Positions 44,850 to 54,491 of a DNA stretch of 64,000 nucleotides are shown here, one piece after another. The notes beneath the pieces are model-generated. The model was not told where the DNA came from. It saw only the letters and a program-made list of their open reading frames with translations, and made no database searches. The stretch lies in assembly GCA_013288075.1 (NCBI GenBank), contig JABDCQ010000001.1:1-64000 (forward strand), written 5' to 3'. The stretch comes from Chlamydiota bacterium (lineage in GTDB: Bacteria > Chlamydiota > Chlamydiia > Chlamydiales > Rhabdochlamydiaceae). Numbering within the stretch: position 1 is the stretch's first letter; each line of letters starts with the position of its first letter. Both the position numbers and the translations under genes were made by a program.

Positions 44850-47084
44850 TTAGGTTAGTTCTTCGAGGTCGATGATTTCGTGGGAGCCGTCTTGTTTGAT
44901 CTTGAGGGTGACAAGGGTGTTTTTGTGGGTTCCTTTGATGAGGGCTTCATTTTCCATTTTTTCAATACTTGTGATGGTTAAAGACATGAGAAGGCGAAGC
45001 TTTTGGGCTCGATAGAACACCTCCTCTCCGTTATTTTCTAACTTGAAATACTCGTCATTTAGCCGGTATATAGAAGGAGTTACTTCAACGCAGTGGCTCT
45101 TTTTGAATCGTTTGAGAACATTGTCCTCATCTCCTTCATCAAAACGCCTTTTTGAAGAACCCTGAAAAGAGAGTATTTCGCAATCTAAAACCATGGGGCT
45201 ATTTTCTGCTGTTTGGTTTGCTTTTTTCTCGAACCAATAAGGGTCTCTTTCAAAGGTCTTGATGTCGGAAAGGGGGTTACCTTGTGTAAAAGTGATGAGT
45301 TGATAATTCCCATGAGTCGTTCGTGCTAAAAACCAGTTAGGAATAACGGAAAATATTTCGCTTGAGAATCCAGAAGGTAGTTCAAGAGAAGTTAAAGACG
45401 CTATTAAAGCTGGTGAGAGGGAAAATTCTTTAGGATTCTCATCTACTCTAATAACTTTGGCATCCTGTATTGTTAGAGGCACTTTAATTTCTCTTGGGCA
45501 GTAGGCTTGCTCTCCGTTTCCTGGCTGTTTTACAAAATAGAGAAGGTTTCTTGCGTGGCCTAAATAGGAGAAATTGTAACTGCCATGAGTAATAGAAAAG
45601 GCGTCTGCTTCTTCGCTTAAATGAATAGAGCTACAAGCTTTTTGTAATTTGGAAATCCAGCCTACTCTTGCCTCTAATTCTTTAATTTCATTTGGACAAA
45701 AAGCGAGAAGAGAGTTTTTTACCTCTTCATTATCATTGGGGAGTAATTGGATGGCAGATGCCTGTTTATAAGGATTTTTCCATAATTGAGTAAGATTTTC
45801 GGCTGGGCACTTTTGGCATAAGAATAAAGAGCCTTCCCAGTTCTTTTGCTTTAAGGATAAATATAAAAGAGGATAGATTTTTATACATATGTGAAACTCT
45901 TCCATGCAAATAGCCATTAATGCTACTAGAAACGGCTTATCGCCATAGGAAGCAGCAAAACTCCAGGTATTTCCAAAGTGGGACAAAAGCCCAAATTTTG
46001 AAAGTTGCTTTTTAATTTCTTCTGGAAGATTGAGTTTTAATAGAAAGTCTTGATGTGTTTTAGGCATTTGATGAAAGATATGCCAAAATAAAGAGAACTC
46101 TTTTTCTCGAATTAAGCCCTGCATTAGAATTAAAGCCACACCAGCATAAGCCTCTCTTTTTAAAGGAGCAATAAGAAGAAGCCAAAGTTCTTTTTGGCAA
46201 TGCTGATAGATAAAAGAGACAAAGGGAATAGTTTGATTTCTTATAAAATGGTCGATAAGAATATTTTGTTCTTGCCCCGTTCCAAATAAATGCGCTAAGA
46301 CTTTATGGGGGCACTTAGTAAATAGAATTTGCAGTAATTGTCCCTCTTCTTTTTTAAAGGAAGACAAATAAAGGTAAAGACCTGTTGTACCTAGAGTATT
46401 CGGTTGGAAAAGGATCAGCAATTCATTTTCATCAAAATGTTCAAGGACATACTTTAAGATTCTAGGATTGGCAAAAAAGAGACTATCGCCAAGATAATCT
46501 TTACAGGTTTTCATTTCGTAGGAAGTGGTTTCTACTCCTTTACATACAACATTCTGTTGAAGCAACTTCTTTACTACTTCTTTTTCTTTCCTTAAAATGA
46601 GAGTGAAAACAACGTTATCCCAGGTGTCTTTTGTCTTAAGATAAGCTTCTAGCTCCGCATCGCTTCCCATGTGAGACTTTAATAAACAGATTTCCTCATT
46701 TATTGTTGCCTCTTTTACGATTTGATTAAATCGTAAAGTCCTCAAGCTTTCAGGAGGCATTTTATTAGGTTCACTGAGGATCCTAAGAAAGATATTCATC
46801 GCTTTATGTTGTACATCAGAAAAATGAGAATCCACGTCACTATCATCATCTGTAGAATCATTTGTTATACTGGGGAATAACTTAATGATTTTACAGCCGA
46901 GTGTAACGTGGCTTTTTATCCATTCTTCATTACTTTCAAGCCACCCTATAATTTGATCCTGCCAAGAAGGATGCGTTTGCATAAAAGCCTTAGCATCTTC
47001 TAAGGGGGTTTCCTCTAACCAAGTGGCTATGTGGGAAATGTCGCTAAGAACTGCTAAAGAGGAGGAGGACATGACAGAGGCCAT
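44850..47084 (-). CDS. Hypothetical protein, 744 aa
   Basis: Long intact ORF, helical/Leu-rich repeat-like middle, no family recognised. Confidence 0.8.
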   Translation of the reverse strand: MASVMSSSSLAVLSDISHIATWLEETPLEDAKAFMQTHPSWQDQIIGWLESNEEWIKSHVTLGCKIIKLFPSITNDSTDDDSDVDSHFSDVQHKAMNIFLRILSEPNKMPPESLRTLRFNQIVKEATINEEICLLKSHMGSDAELEAYLKTKDTWDNVVFTLILRKEKEVVKKLLQQNVVCKGVETTSYEMKTCKDYLGDSLFFANPRILKYVLEHFDENELLILFQPNTLGTTGLYLYLSSFKKEEGQLLQILFTKCPHKVLAHLFGTGQEQNILIDHFIRNQTIPFVSFIYQHCQKELWLLLIAPLKREAYAGVALILMQGLIREKEFSLFWHIFHQMPKTHQDFLLKLNLPEEIKKQLSKFGLLSHFGNTWSFAASYGDKPFLVALMAICMEEFHICIKIYPLLYLSLKQKNWEGSLFLCQKCPAENLTQLWKNPYKQASAIQLLPNDNEEVKNSLLAFCPNEIKELEARVGWISKLQKACSSIHLSEEADAFSITHGSYNFSYLGHARNLLYFVKQPGNGEQAYCPREIKVPLTIQDAKVIRVDENPKEFSLSPALIASLTSLELPSGFSSEIFSVIPNWFLARTTHGNYQLITFTQGNPLSDIKTFERDPYWFEKKANQTAENSPMVLDCEILSFQGSSKRRFDEGDEDNVLKRFKKSHCVEVTPSIYRLNDEYFKLENNGEEVFYRAQKLRLLMSLTITSIEKMENEALIKGTHKNTLVTLKIKQDGSHEIIDLEELT

Positions 47085-47167
47085 TTATTAAGTTTTGATA
47101 AAAAAGGCACTATAAGCGATTTCCCAAAACTTTGTAAACCCCCAAAAAAATAAGATGAACAAAGAGG

Positions 47168-47300
47168 ATCTCTCTCTCTTTCTTCCTCTGTGGTTTCTTG
47201 TCTCTGTGGTTTGTCTTTAGCTAACACCTGAACACACAAAGACTTGCATTTTTTAAACCACAGAAGACTTGAAACCACAGAGGAAGAAAGAGAGAGGAAT
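47168..47300. repeat. Inverted repeat, family A, copy 9
   Basis: ctctctttcttcctctgtggtttcttgtctctgtggttt ... aaaccacagaagacttgaaaccacagaggaagaaagagag. Confidence 0.92.
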
Positions 47301-47316
47301 TTAACCCTCTTTGTTT

Positions 47317-47745
47317 TTAGCCTTCTTTGATGGGGATTTTTGTGGGTTCGCCCTTTTTGGTTTTGGTGAAGGTTACTTGGAGGATGCCGTTTTTGCAAAC
47401 AGCTTCGGGGTGTTTGTTTTCTTCTACATTGCCGGGAACTGCCACTCTATAGGAAAAGCTACTTGTAGATTTTCTGTAGTACTTTTTGTTTTTTTCCTGG
47501 CTCTCTTCTTTTTTTTCGGCTTTAATCCAAAGAACCCCTTTTTCAAAGGTCATCTCAATGTCTTGGGGTTTAATCCCAGGAAGGGCTGCTTCTACGTAAA
47601 CATTGTCTTCATCTTCAGAAACAGAGAGACCAGAAGGCTCAGAAAAATCCTGTACCCACTCATCTTCATTTTCTTCTAAAAGAGAAAAAGGAAAACGAAG
47701 AGAAGGAAAAGACCACATCGATCTTGGAACTGGTTTGCGTGTCAT
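47317..47745 (-). CDS. Small heat shock protein, Hsp20 family
   Basis: LSVSEDEDNVYVEAALPGIKPQDIEMTFEKGVLWIKAEKKEE; C-terminal IPIK. Confidence 0.95.
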   Translation of the reverse strand: MTRKPVPRSMWSFPSLRFPFSLLEENEDEWVQDFSEPSGLSVSEDEDNVYVEAALPGIKPQDIEMTFEKGVLWIKAEKKEESQEKNKKYYRKSTSSFSYRVAVPGNVEENKHPEAVCKNGILQVTFTKTKKGEPTKIPIKEG

Positions 47746-47826
47746 AGAGACCTCCCTATAGAAATTTAGTCATGAAAGCGGATCCTAACAATGCAAATAA
47801 ATATTGTCAAAGAAGTTTAAAATTTT

Positions 47827-48732
47827 TTACTTGTCTTGGGTATAAATTTTTAATTTTTCATTAAGGTACGGGGTAAGCGAAGGGTGATGAGCCTCTATCC
47901 ATTCACTAAATTTTTCTGTTTCAGAAAGAAGTTCTTCTTTGCAAAAAACGGGGTCTTTGAGTCTTGGGTCTTTAGAAAAAGATCCTAAATCGATCTCTAC
48001 AGCTTTTTCTCCAATGTATCCGAAATTTCGATCGATCACGGGGTCATTATCGGCAATGCCTTTTTGATTGCGTGTTAGAATGAGTGTTAAAAGAGAGTCG
48101 ATGCAGCGCTTAGCTGCTTCTGATTCATTATTTTTAAGAAGAGCATTGAGTGTAGGATAGGTAAGATCAGCTCTTTTTTGGAGGACGAATTCTAAGGAGT
48201 CGACATCTATTAGGTGCTTAATAAAAAGCTTATCGTGGAGGGTGATTTTTTTATTGAATACATCGGGTGTTTTATTTAGGTGGGCGTAAATCACTCCCGT
48301 TTCTTCTTTTAACTCTTCAGCAGAAATTTTGACACTTCCTAGAATGTAAAGGAGTCTTTTTTTTCTTCTATCGATGTTTTCATTGCGCAGTTTATCTAAG
48401 ATAGGAGGAAGAGGAAGATTGTCAATAAAAGAGGTGGGCCTCATGTGGTGGTGCTTAAATACCTTTAAAACAACGGCTTTGTCCTCAGATAAAAAAGCGT
48501 AACATTGCCCGCCACTTCCAAGAAAATAAAAGGGTTGAGTAAGAATAGCCTCTACTTGGTGAAGTTCCTCTTTTGTAAGGGCGGGTGTCTCTAAATGCGG
48601 GTTAAAGGGGAGGCTTGAGAGGATTTTATGGACCCGAAAGCCCTCTGTTTTCTTGTGGCAAAAGCGTTCTACAGCAATAAAGCAAGCGATAAATAAAAAA
48701 CCCTTAACAAGTCTATTGAGAGAAAATTTCAA
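47827..48732 (-). CDS. Kinase-like-fold protein with N-terminal membrane segment, paralogue 1
   Basis: ERFCHKKTEGF, GSGGQCYAFLSEDKAVVLKVFKHH, KGIADNDPVIDRNFGYIGEKAVEIDLGSF. Confidence 0.8.
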   Translation of the reverse strand: MKFSLNRLVKGFLFIACFIAVERFCHKKTEGFRVHKILSSLPFNPHLETPALTKEELHQVEAILTQPFYFLGSGGQCYAFLSEDKAVVLKVFKHHHMRPTSFIDNLPLPPILDKLRNENIDRRKKRLLYILGSVKISAEELKEETGVIYAHLNKTPDVFNKKITLHDKLFIKHLIDVDSLEFVLQKRADLTYPTLNALLKNNESEAAKRCIDSLLTLILTRNQKGIADNDPVIDRNFGYIGEKAVEIDLGSFSKDPRLKDPVFCKEELLSETEKFSEWIEAHHPSLTPYLNEKLKIYTQDK

Positions 48733-49555
48733 GCTCTATCTCCTCTACATAAGATGTTAAGCTAGGATGATGATGCTGCAGCCAACCTTTTAAGCTTGTT
48801 GTGATTCTTTTAAATTCTTCCCTGTAATTTTCTCTATTTTCGCTAAGGGAAAAAGGACCTACATCAATCTGAATGGCTAGAGTTCCTATAAAACCTATAT
48901 TTGTGCGAATAAGAGGGTCTTTATCTTTAATGTTCATGCGGAATTTCTTATCTACAAGAAAAAGCAGCGATCTTAAGGCTTTTCTAGCTTCCTCTTCTTT
49001 GCCTTTTTCCATGAGAGTGTCGAGAGTAGGATACACCATAGAAGCCTTTTTTTGGATTAAAAAAGCTGTATGGTTAAGATTTATGGGATGCTCTATTCCT
49101 AATTTATCAAGAAGATATAAGGGGGTTTTAAAATAAACTGATTCAGAAGTTTTTAAATAAATAATAGCTGCTTCTTCTTTTAATCTATCAAAAGCTAGGT
49201 TGTAACTATTAAAGGTTTTTTGTAATTTGCTTTCATAAAGCTTTTGTTTTTCCTTTAAGAAGGGGAAAAAAGAAGTGTAAAAAATTTTTTCTTGGTACTT
49301 GTTATTAAATATCTTAAGGACATACTTTTCATCTTCTGAGACAAAAACAAAGCTTTGAAGCCCTCTTGCTAGGTAAGTGAACTTTTGAGAAAGAATCTCT
49401 TCAATCTCTTGAGAAGGAGGAGGGCAAGAACCTTCTATCGTATTGCGCGTGATTTTACTCATTCTAAAGCCATCTGTTTGTTTATGGCAAAATCTGGCAA
49501 TAAGAATAAAAGCGGCAAGATAAAGACTTAAGGTAAGTAACTTCTTATACATCAT
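48713..49555 (-). CDS. Kinase-like-fold protein with N-terminal membrane segment, paralogue 2
   Basis: ARFCHKQTDGF, ARGLQSFVFVSEDEKYVLKIF, RMNIKDKDPLIRTNIGFIGTLAIQIDVGPF. Confidence 0.8.
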   Translation of the reverse strand: MMYKKLLTLSLYLAAFILIARFCHKQTDGFRMSKITRNTIEGSCPPPSQEIEEILSQKFTYLARGLQSFVFVSEDEKYVLKIFNNKYQEKIFYTSFFPFLKEKQKLYESKLQKTFNSYNLAFDRLKEEAAIIYLKTSESVYFKTPLYLLDKLGIEHPINLNHTAFLIQKKASMVYPTLDTLMEKGKEEEARKALRSLLFLVDKKFRMNIKDKDPLIRTNIGFIGTLAIQIDVGPFSLSENRENYREEFKRITTSLKGWLQHHHPSLTSYVEEIELEIFSQ

Positions 49556-50417
49556 TTACCTTTTCTTCTAAAAATTGAGCGAGTTCTAAAGAGTGCTTTT
49601 CAAGCCAACTTTTAAGACGTTCTGTAATCTGTTTTAAATCTTCTTTGTAGACTTCCCTATTCTTTCGGTTTTCATCTTTTACAAAACGCCCCGCGTCGAT
49701 AACCACAACCCTTCCTTCTAAAACGCCAAAGTTTCTTTGCAGTTTGGCATCTTCATCAAAAATCCCTTTTTGAGAGCGCATAACGATCAGATCGATAAGG
49801 CTTTGAATAACACTTTTGACCTCTTCTAGATTGTTTTCCTCAATTTTTCTTTCGATATAAGGGTAAATAAGCTCAGCTTTCTTTTGAAGAACAAACTCCA
49901 TTTGATTTAGTTCAATAAGGTGCTTAATTCCTAAAGGGTCAATAATTGTGGCCTTGGCATTTAAATCCTTAGTTTTATTTAAATGAACATATAATAAGCC
50001 TGTTTCTTTAGAAAGCTCATTAAAAGCAGTTTTGTAGCTCTGGAAATCTCTTTCGAGTTTTTTTTTCTTTTGAGCCATCTTTTTCTTAAAGAAAGGAAGA
50101 TAGTTATTTAAGTGAAAAGGAATCCTTGTGCGGTGATGTTTGAAAAATTTTAAGACGTACTGATTATCTTCTGATGCAAAGACAAAACTTTGCCCTCCTT
50201 GAGATAAATAGGTAAATGTTTGAGAAAGTGCTTTTTCCGCTTTTTCTTTTTCCTCTTCCGTAGTTTTTTTTGTTTCCCATCCTGGAGTGAAGGGGAAAGA
50301 AGAGCTAATTTTAGAAATTGCAAACCCCTTCGTGGCTTTTTCACACCAATTAGAGGTTTCATAAAATAAGCAAATAAAAAGAGAACATTTAAAAAGCCTA
50401 AAAAGGAATTTCTTCAT
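49545..50417 (-). CDS. Kinase-like-fold protein with N-terminal membrane segment, paralogue 3
   Basis: SNWCEKATKGF, SQGGQSFVFASEDNQYVLKFFKHH, KGIFDEDAKLQRNFGVLEGRVVVIDAGRF. Confidence 0.8.
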   Translation of the reverse strand: MKKFLFRLFKCSLFICLFYETSNWCEKATKGFAISKISSSFPFTPGWETKKTTEEEKEKAEKALSQTFTYLSQGGQSFVFASEDNQYVLKFFKHHRTRIPFHLNNYLPFFKKKMAQKKKKLERDFQSYKTAFNELSKETGLLYVHLNKTKDLNAKATIIDPLGIKHLIELNQMEFVLQKKAELIYPYIERKIEENNLEEVKSVIQSLIDLIVMRSQKGIFDEDAKLQRNFGVLEGRVVVIDAGRFVKDENRKNREVYKEDLKQITERLKSWLEKHSLELAQFLEEKVNDV

Positions 50418-51280
50418 ATTTTTTCTATTTCCGCTTGAAGATGAGAGGAAAGCCCTTTGTAGTTAGCATTTAAAAATTGCAAAAGATTGTCTGTAATGCG
50501 AACGATCTCATCTTTCGGAGAATCTTCTATAGGGATAAACTTAAATCTGCCTACATCAATTTGAATAGCTTTGCCTTGATAAAACCCAAAGTTTGTATTG
50601 AGATCGGGGTCTTTATCGAAAATTCCTTTATCGCGCCGCAGCTTTAAAAAGGCAATAAGGCTTGAAAGGGCATCTTTAGCTTTTTGCTCTTCTTGGGTGT
50701 TCATCCATTTGGTAATAGCTGGAAAAATAAGCTCCGCCTTTTTTTGGACAATAAACTCCATGGAGTCTAAATCAAGAATGTGACCAATGCCTATTTTATC
50801 CCAAATTTTCACTTTTTGCTTAAGATCGTCTGTTTTATTTAAGTGAAGGTAAACAAGCCCTGTTTCTTCTTTTAATTCTTTAAAAGCAATTTGGTAACTT
50901 GCGAAATCTTTGTAGAGTTTGGCGTATCCCTTTTCAATTTTAGCTGCGCGATAATTTTCTATAGAGCCAATAGAGGGGAGCAGGTGCACCCAAAATGGAG
51001 GGCGCATATGGGAGTGTCTAAAAAACTTTAGCACATACTCATGATCAGCTGATTCAAAGACATACGATTGCGCTCCTTTAGCAAGGTAATAAAATTCCTG
51101 AGCTAAAAGGGCTTTAACCTCTTGCTTTTCTTCATAGGTTGCAGGAATTTCCCACTTAGCTTTAGGTGTGTGCGAAGAAGAGATCTTTTCAATAGCAAAC
51201 CCATCTGTTTGCTTATGACAAAAGCGTTGCACGCCACACACAAGCGCAACACAAACTCCGATCTTCAAAATTCTACGCAT
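50414..51280 (-). CDS. Kinase-like-fold protein with N-terminal membrane segment, paralogue 4
   Basis: QRFCHKQTDGF, AKGAQSYVFESADHEYVLKFFRHS, KGIFDKDPDLNTNFGFYQGKAIQIDVGRF. Confidence 0.8.
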   Translation of the reverse strand: MRRILKIGVCVALVCGVQRFCHKQTDGFAIEKISSSHTPKAKWEIPATYEEKQEVKALLAQEFYYLAKGAQSYVFESADHEYVLKFFRHSHMRPPFWVHLLPSIGSIENYRAAKIEKGYAKLYKDFASYQIAFKELKEETGLVYLHLNKTDDLKQKVKIWDKIGIGHILDLDSMEFIVQKKAELIFPAITKWMNTQEEQKAKDALSSLIAFLKLRRDKGIFDKDPDLNTNFGFYQGKAIQIDVGRFKFIPIEDSPKDEIVRITDNLLQFLNANYKGLSSHLQAEIEKI

Positions 51281-51310
51281 AATCCCCTTTCCTTCTTCTT
51301 CTCTTCTTCT

Positions 51311-51502
51311 TTTTCTTTGCGCGAGAGGCGCCTTGGAGTGCTGCGTTTCCTATACGCAGCCCTGGCATTGACGATGAGTTTGTTGGTATAAATAAAGACC
51401 TTGAGGCTGTTAAACTTTAACCATTACCAACAAACTTACCATGAATAGAAGGGCTGCGTATAGGAAACGCAGCACTCCAAGGCGCCTCTCGCGCAAAGAA
51501 AA
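51311..51502. repeat. Long inverted repeat with foldable arms and a nested inner inverted repeat (family F)
   Basis: ttctttgcgcgagaggcgccttggagtgctgcgtttcctatacgcagccct / agggctgcgtataggaaacgcagcactccaaggcgcctctcgcgcaaagaa; inner gtttgttggta / taccaacaaac. Confidence 0.96.
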
Positions 51503-51700
51503 AACTAAACTGTATGATGGTAAGAGATGGGTGATTTGCGTTCAACGGATTTATAAAATCTTAATGGATTTAATGAAATATTGTTTCGATGTTAATTATA
51601 AATTAATTTGTGTATTACTGTAATTTTTAATATAATTGTGGTTATAAAATCGCTTATTGCGAACATTGTAATAATAAAAACAATCCTTAAGGAGGATATT

Positions 51701-52354
51701 ATGTCACAAGCTTTAAATGCAAATGCAGCTCACGTAAATCTTGAGTATACCATTACTTCTGATTGGGTAGAGAATAGAATCCATTTTGGAAGCCCTTCAG
51801 ATAAAGGAATCCGTTGCCACTCTTGGTTTGGCAGCTTATTTAGAGGGACTATCGATCTTAAAACAGCTGATGGTAAAACTATTTATATGAACAAGAATAG
51901 CTATGAAAAGCTTGATAAATTAGCTTTTGAGGCTAATAAGCTTATTACATTAAATGATGCTTCTGTGGCTGTATTTAAACAGTATGAAGAGGCAAAGGCT
52001 ATCGGGAATAAGCCTAATCTTGATCAGTGTAAACAGTACTTAAGTTCCTCCGATAGAGATCTGAGTCCAAAGCAGGTTAAAGGCTTAGTTTCTCAAAGTT
52101 TACCTCTTATAAAGAAAATTGAGGAGTATACAGGGGGTCTATGGGCCATACACCTACTAACCGCGTTTCTTGGTGCGGTTAAGGATGTTTTAACTGCCCT
52201 AAAGGGAGATACAGGCATGATAGTTCTTCGTCCTATGGAAGACAAAGGCTCAGGTGAAGAGGCTCTTTATGGTCAAAAAGGAGGCTTTTCCTCGTCTATA
52301 AGACAAGCTCCAACCATGGAAGTTAATGTGGATTGGAATGCTGAGGAAGTTTAA
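51701..52354 (+). CDS. Hypothetical protein, member of a two-gene paralogous pair
   Basis: Strong SD aaggaggatattatg; WVENRIHFGSPSDKGIR and IYMNKNSYEKLDK shared in pattern with the next gene. Confidence 0.8.
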   Translation: MSQALNANAAHVNLEYTITSDWVENRIHFGSPSDKGIRCHSWFGSLFRGTIDLKTADGKTIYMNKNSYEKLDKLAFEANKLITLNDASVAVFKQYEEAKAIGNKPNLDQCKQYLSSSDRDLSPKQVKGLVSQSLPLIKKIEEYTGGLWAIHLLTAFLGAVKDVLTALKGDTGMIVLRPMEDKGSGEEALYGQKGGFSSSIRQAPTMEVNVDWNAEEV

Positions 52355-52370
52355 CGCTCCGTTATAAGGT

Positions 52371-52417
52371 AATCCCATAAGTTGCTTATCAGTAGTGATT
52401 TATGGGATTTTTTCTTT
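52371..52417 (+). terminator. Intrinsic terminator
   Basis: aatcccataa ... ttatgggatttttt. Confidence 0.8.
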
Positions 52418-52551
52418 CTTCTTAGCTTTGGTTTTATTAAGTTTTTGTTAATAATTTAAAGAATTGTATTGAATTAAATTAAAATAATTTATTATAATTA
52501 GTAGTGTTAACAGTAATAAAATTTAATAAATAAAAAAACAGGGAGATTAGT

Positions 52552-53523
52552 ATGAGTTCATCAACAGCTGTATCTAGTAGAGTTTCTAATATGGAAGATC
52601 TTTTGACTACTGGTCCAGATTCCGTAGCTAAAGTGAAGTGGCATGGAATACAAAGAAGGATGCACCTTGGAGACAATGACAAGGTGGGAATACGTATTCA
52701 AACTCCTCTCAAATCTTGGCTAAAAAAAGCTGCACATTGGGTCTCTAGAGGACATATTGGAAGTGATTATAAAGTTGTTAAAGTAGGCAATAAGAGTAAG
52801 TATGTAAATCTAAATAGCTTAGAAAATCGCAAGAAGGAAGTCAATTCCTCTATTGAGGCTCTTAGAGCATCTGGATTAGGCACAAGCGCAGAAGAAGTGA
52901 AAGAATTTAAGGAATTTAAGACAGCTTTTGAGTCTTATCATAAAAAATCTAATAGTTCTTTTGCAAAATTGAAGGATCTTACTGAGAAGCTTGATAAAAA
53001 AAGACCAAACGCATTTTACAGAGATGTGCTATCGCTTATTGAGACATTAGGTAAAGGTGAACTTAGTGGGCAAAAGATTCAAGTGGAAGGCCAAATAGAA
53101 GACATGATTGCCTTCAGAGAGTCTATTTTTACAGATATTGCTAATCATACAGGCGATTTAACTGTAGAGTCTTACTTGTCTTTATTAGAGTCTATGGAAA
53201 AAGGGAAAGATGTAGCGCTTTATCCTATGATACAAGCAGTTTCTAGTGCTCCAAAAGCAAGGCCTCTACAAGTGAACACAGACCTCTCTTCGAAAGAAAA
53301 TGGTCTCTTAGCTTCTAAAGTTGAGTCTTCGATCAAGAAGACAAAGGCTTTTAATCCTGCTCCTTTGGAAAATGAAACGGTTGTTGTGGTTTCTTCAACT
53401 AGGCCTTCTAAAGCAAAAATCGATGAAGCTGCAAGACAAAAACGCCTAGATGATCGTGCAGATAGAAATGCAGCGCGCAATAGCGGAAGAATGCCAGGTG
53501 AGCCAATTGTAAATCTAAAATAA
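52552..53523 (+). CDS. Hypothetical protein, second member of the paralogous pair
   Basis: WHGIQRRMHLGDNDKVGIR and KYVNLNSLENRKKEV; SD gggagatt upstream. Confidence 0.8.
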   Translation: MSSSTAVSSRVSNMEDLLTTGPDSVAKVKWHGIQRRMHLGDNDKVGIRIQTPLKSWLKKAAHWVSRGHIGSDYKVVKVGNKSKYVNLNSLENRKKEVNSSIEALRASGLGTSAEEVKEFKEFKTAFESYHKKSNSSFAKLKDLTEKLDKKRPNAFYRDVLSLIETLGKGELSGQKIQVEGQIEDMIAFRESIFTDIANHTGDLTVESYLSLLESMEKGKDVALYPMIQAVSSAPKARPLQVNTDLSSKENGLLASKVESSIKKTKAFNPAPLENETVVVVSSTRPSKAKIDEAARQKRLDDRADRNAARNSGRMPGEPIVNLK

Positions 53524-53540
53524 ACAAAGTTCTTTTCTAG

Positions 53541-53575
53541 AGCCTTTTAAGTTCCAACTTAAAAGGCTTTTTTTA
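53541..53575. terminator. Bidirectional intrinsic terminator between convergent genes
   Basis: agccttttaagtt-cc-aacttaaaaggctttttttatt. Confidence 0.93.
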
Positions 53576-54403
53576 TTCTATCACTCTAATAGCTTGAATC
53601 ACATCGTTAAAGACACCTGGAACCTTGCTGTTATCGGCATCTAGAAGCTCGAGGCGTATGGTATGCTTTCCTAGGGAGAGTCCATAAACAAAGTAGGGGC
53701 CTACAGAAACGAGGTTTCTGACTGTTTTCCCATCAATTGTTAAACGGATTTTATAGCCATCGGGAGAGGGCATGGCGTTTGTAAGAAGGAAATCTAGTAA
53801 AATAGGGGCTTTCTTGCTATAGATGTACGTTCCTTGGGGTTCGTTATAGGTGAGGAAAGGCTGATCGATATCCATCCCAGGCGTTTCTGTTGCTTCTCCA
53901 TAATAAAATATGCTAACGCCCATGGTGCCTTCATCTTTTAGGCTTTCCCCAAAGGATCTTGCAGGGAAGGCTCTGATCACGTGCTTTCCGGGAGACAGTT
54001 CAAAAGGGATATCGAATTCAAGGATCTGGTCGTAGTATTCTTCACTATCATCAATAGAGGTAACAAAGGCTTCATTTAATTCGAAATACGGGTAGTTATC
54101 AATCACTACATGTAGGCTTTGTCCGCTTTTATCATTTGATATTTCATGTCTTCTTGGAAAATCGCTGTCTGTTCCTAAAGGATAGCCTTCGAGAAATACT
54201 TGAATGGCAACAGGGGATCCTCCTTCCACTTCTCCATCTTTCGGAAACACAATATGTGTTTCTATATGATCGCCTTCAGGTGTGGGTTCAACTCCTACAA
54301 CACGGATGTTACTAGTGTTTGCTTTATGCGGTTCGATTTGTGCAGCAAAGAGAGTTAATAAAGGGAGAAGGGCTAGGGCAGATGAGATATAGACCTTTTT
54401 CAT
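53573..54403 (-). CDS. Secreted hypothetical protein, 276 aa
   Basis: Signal peptide MKKVYISSALALLPLLTLFAAQ; beta-rich sequence. Confidence 0.78.
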   Translation of the reverse strand: MKKVYISSALALLPLLTLFAAQIEPHKANTSNIRVVGVEPTPEGDHIETHIVFPKDGEVEGGSPVAIQVFLEGYPLGTDSDFPRRHEISNDKSGQSLHVVIDNYPYFELNEAFVTSIDDSEEYYDQILEFDIPFELSPGKHVIRAFPARSFGESLKDEGTMGVSIFYYGEATETPGMDIDQPFLTYNEPQGTYIYSKKAPILLDFLLTNAMPSPDGYKIRLTIDGKTVRNLVSVGPYFVYGLSLGKHTIRLELLDADNSKVPGVFNDVIQAIRVIE

Positions 54404-54491
54404 AAAGCTCCTTTAAAATTATTTTTATACATTTATCTTATATTTACCTTATTTGCTTGATTGATTCAAGATAATATATTAGTTATTGTGT

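Noticed and set aside
53573-53580. Terminator at 53541-53575 overlapping the 53573-54403 stop as evidence against that CDS
   Set aside because: Overlap is only about 3 nt with the T-tract; a bidirectional terminator between convergent genes is normal
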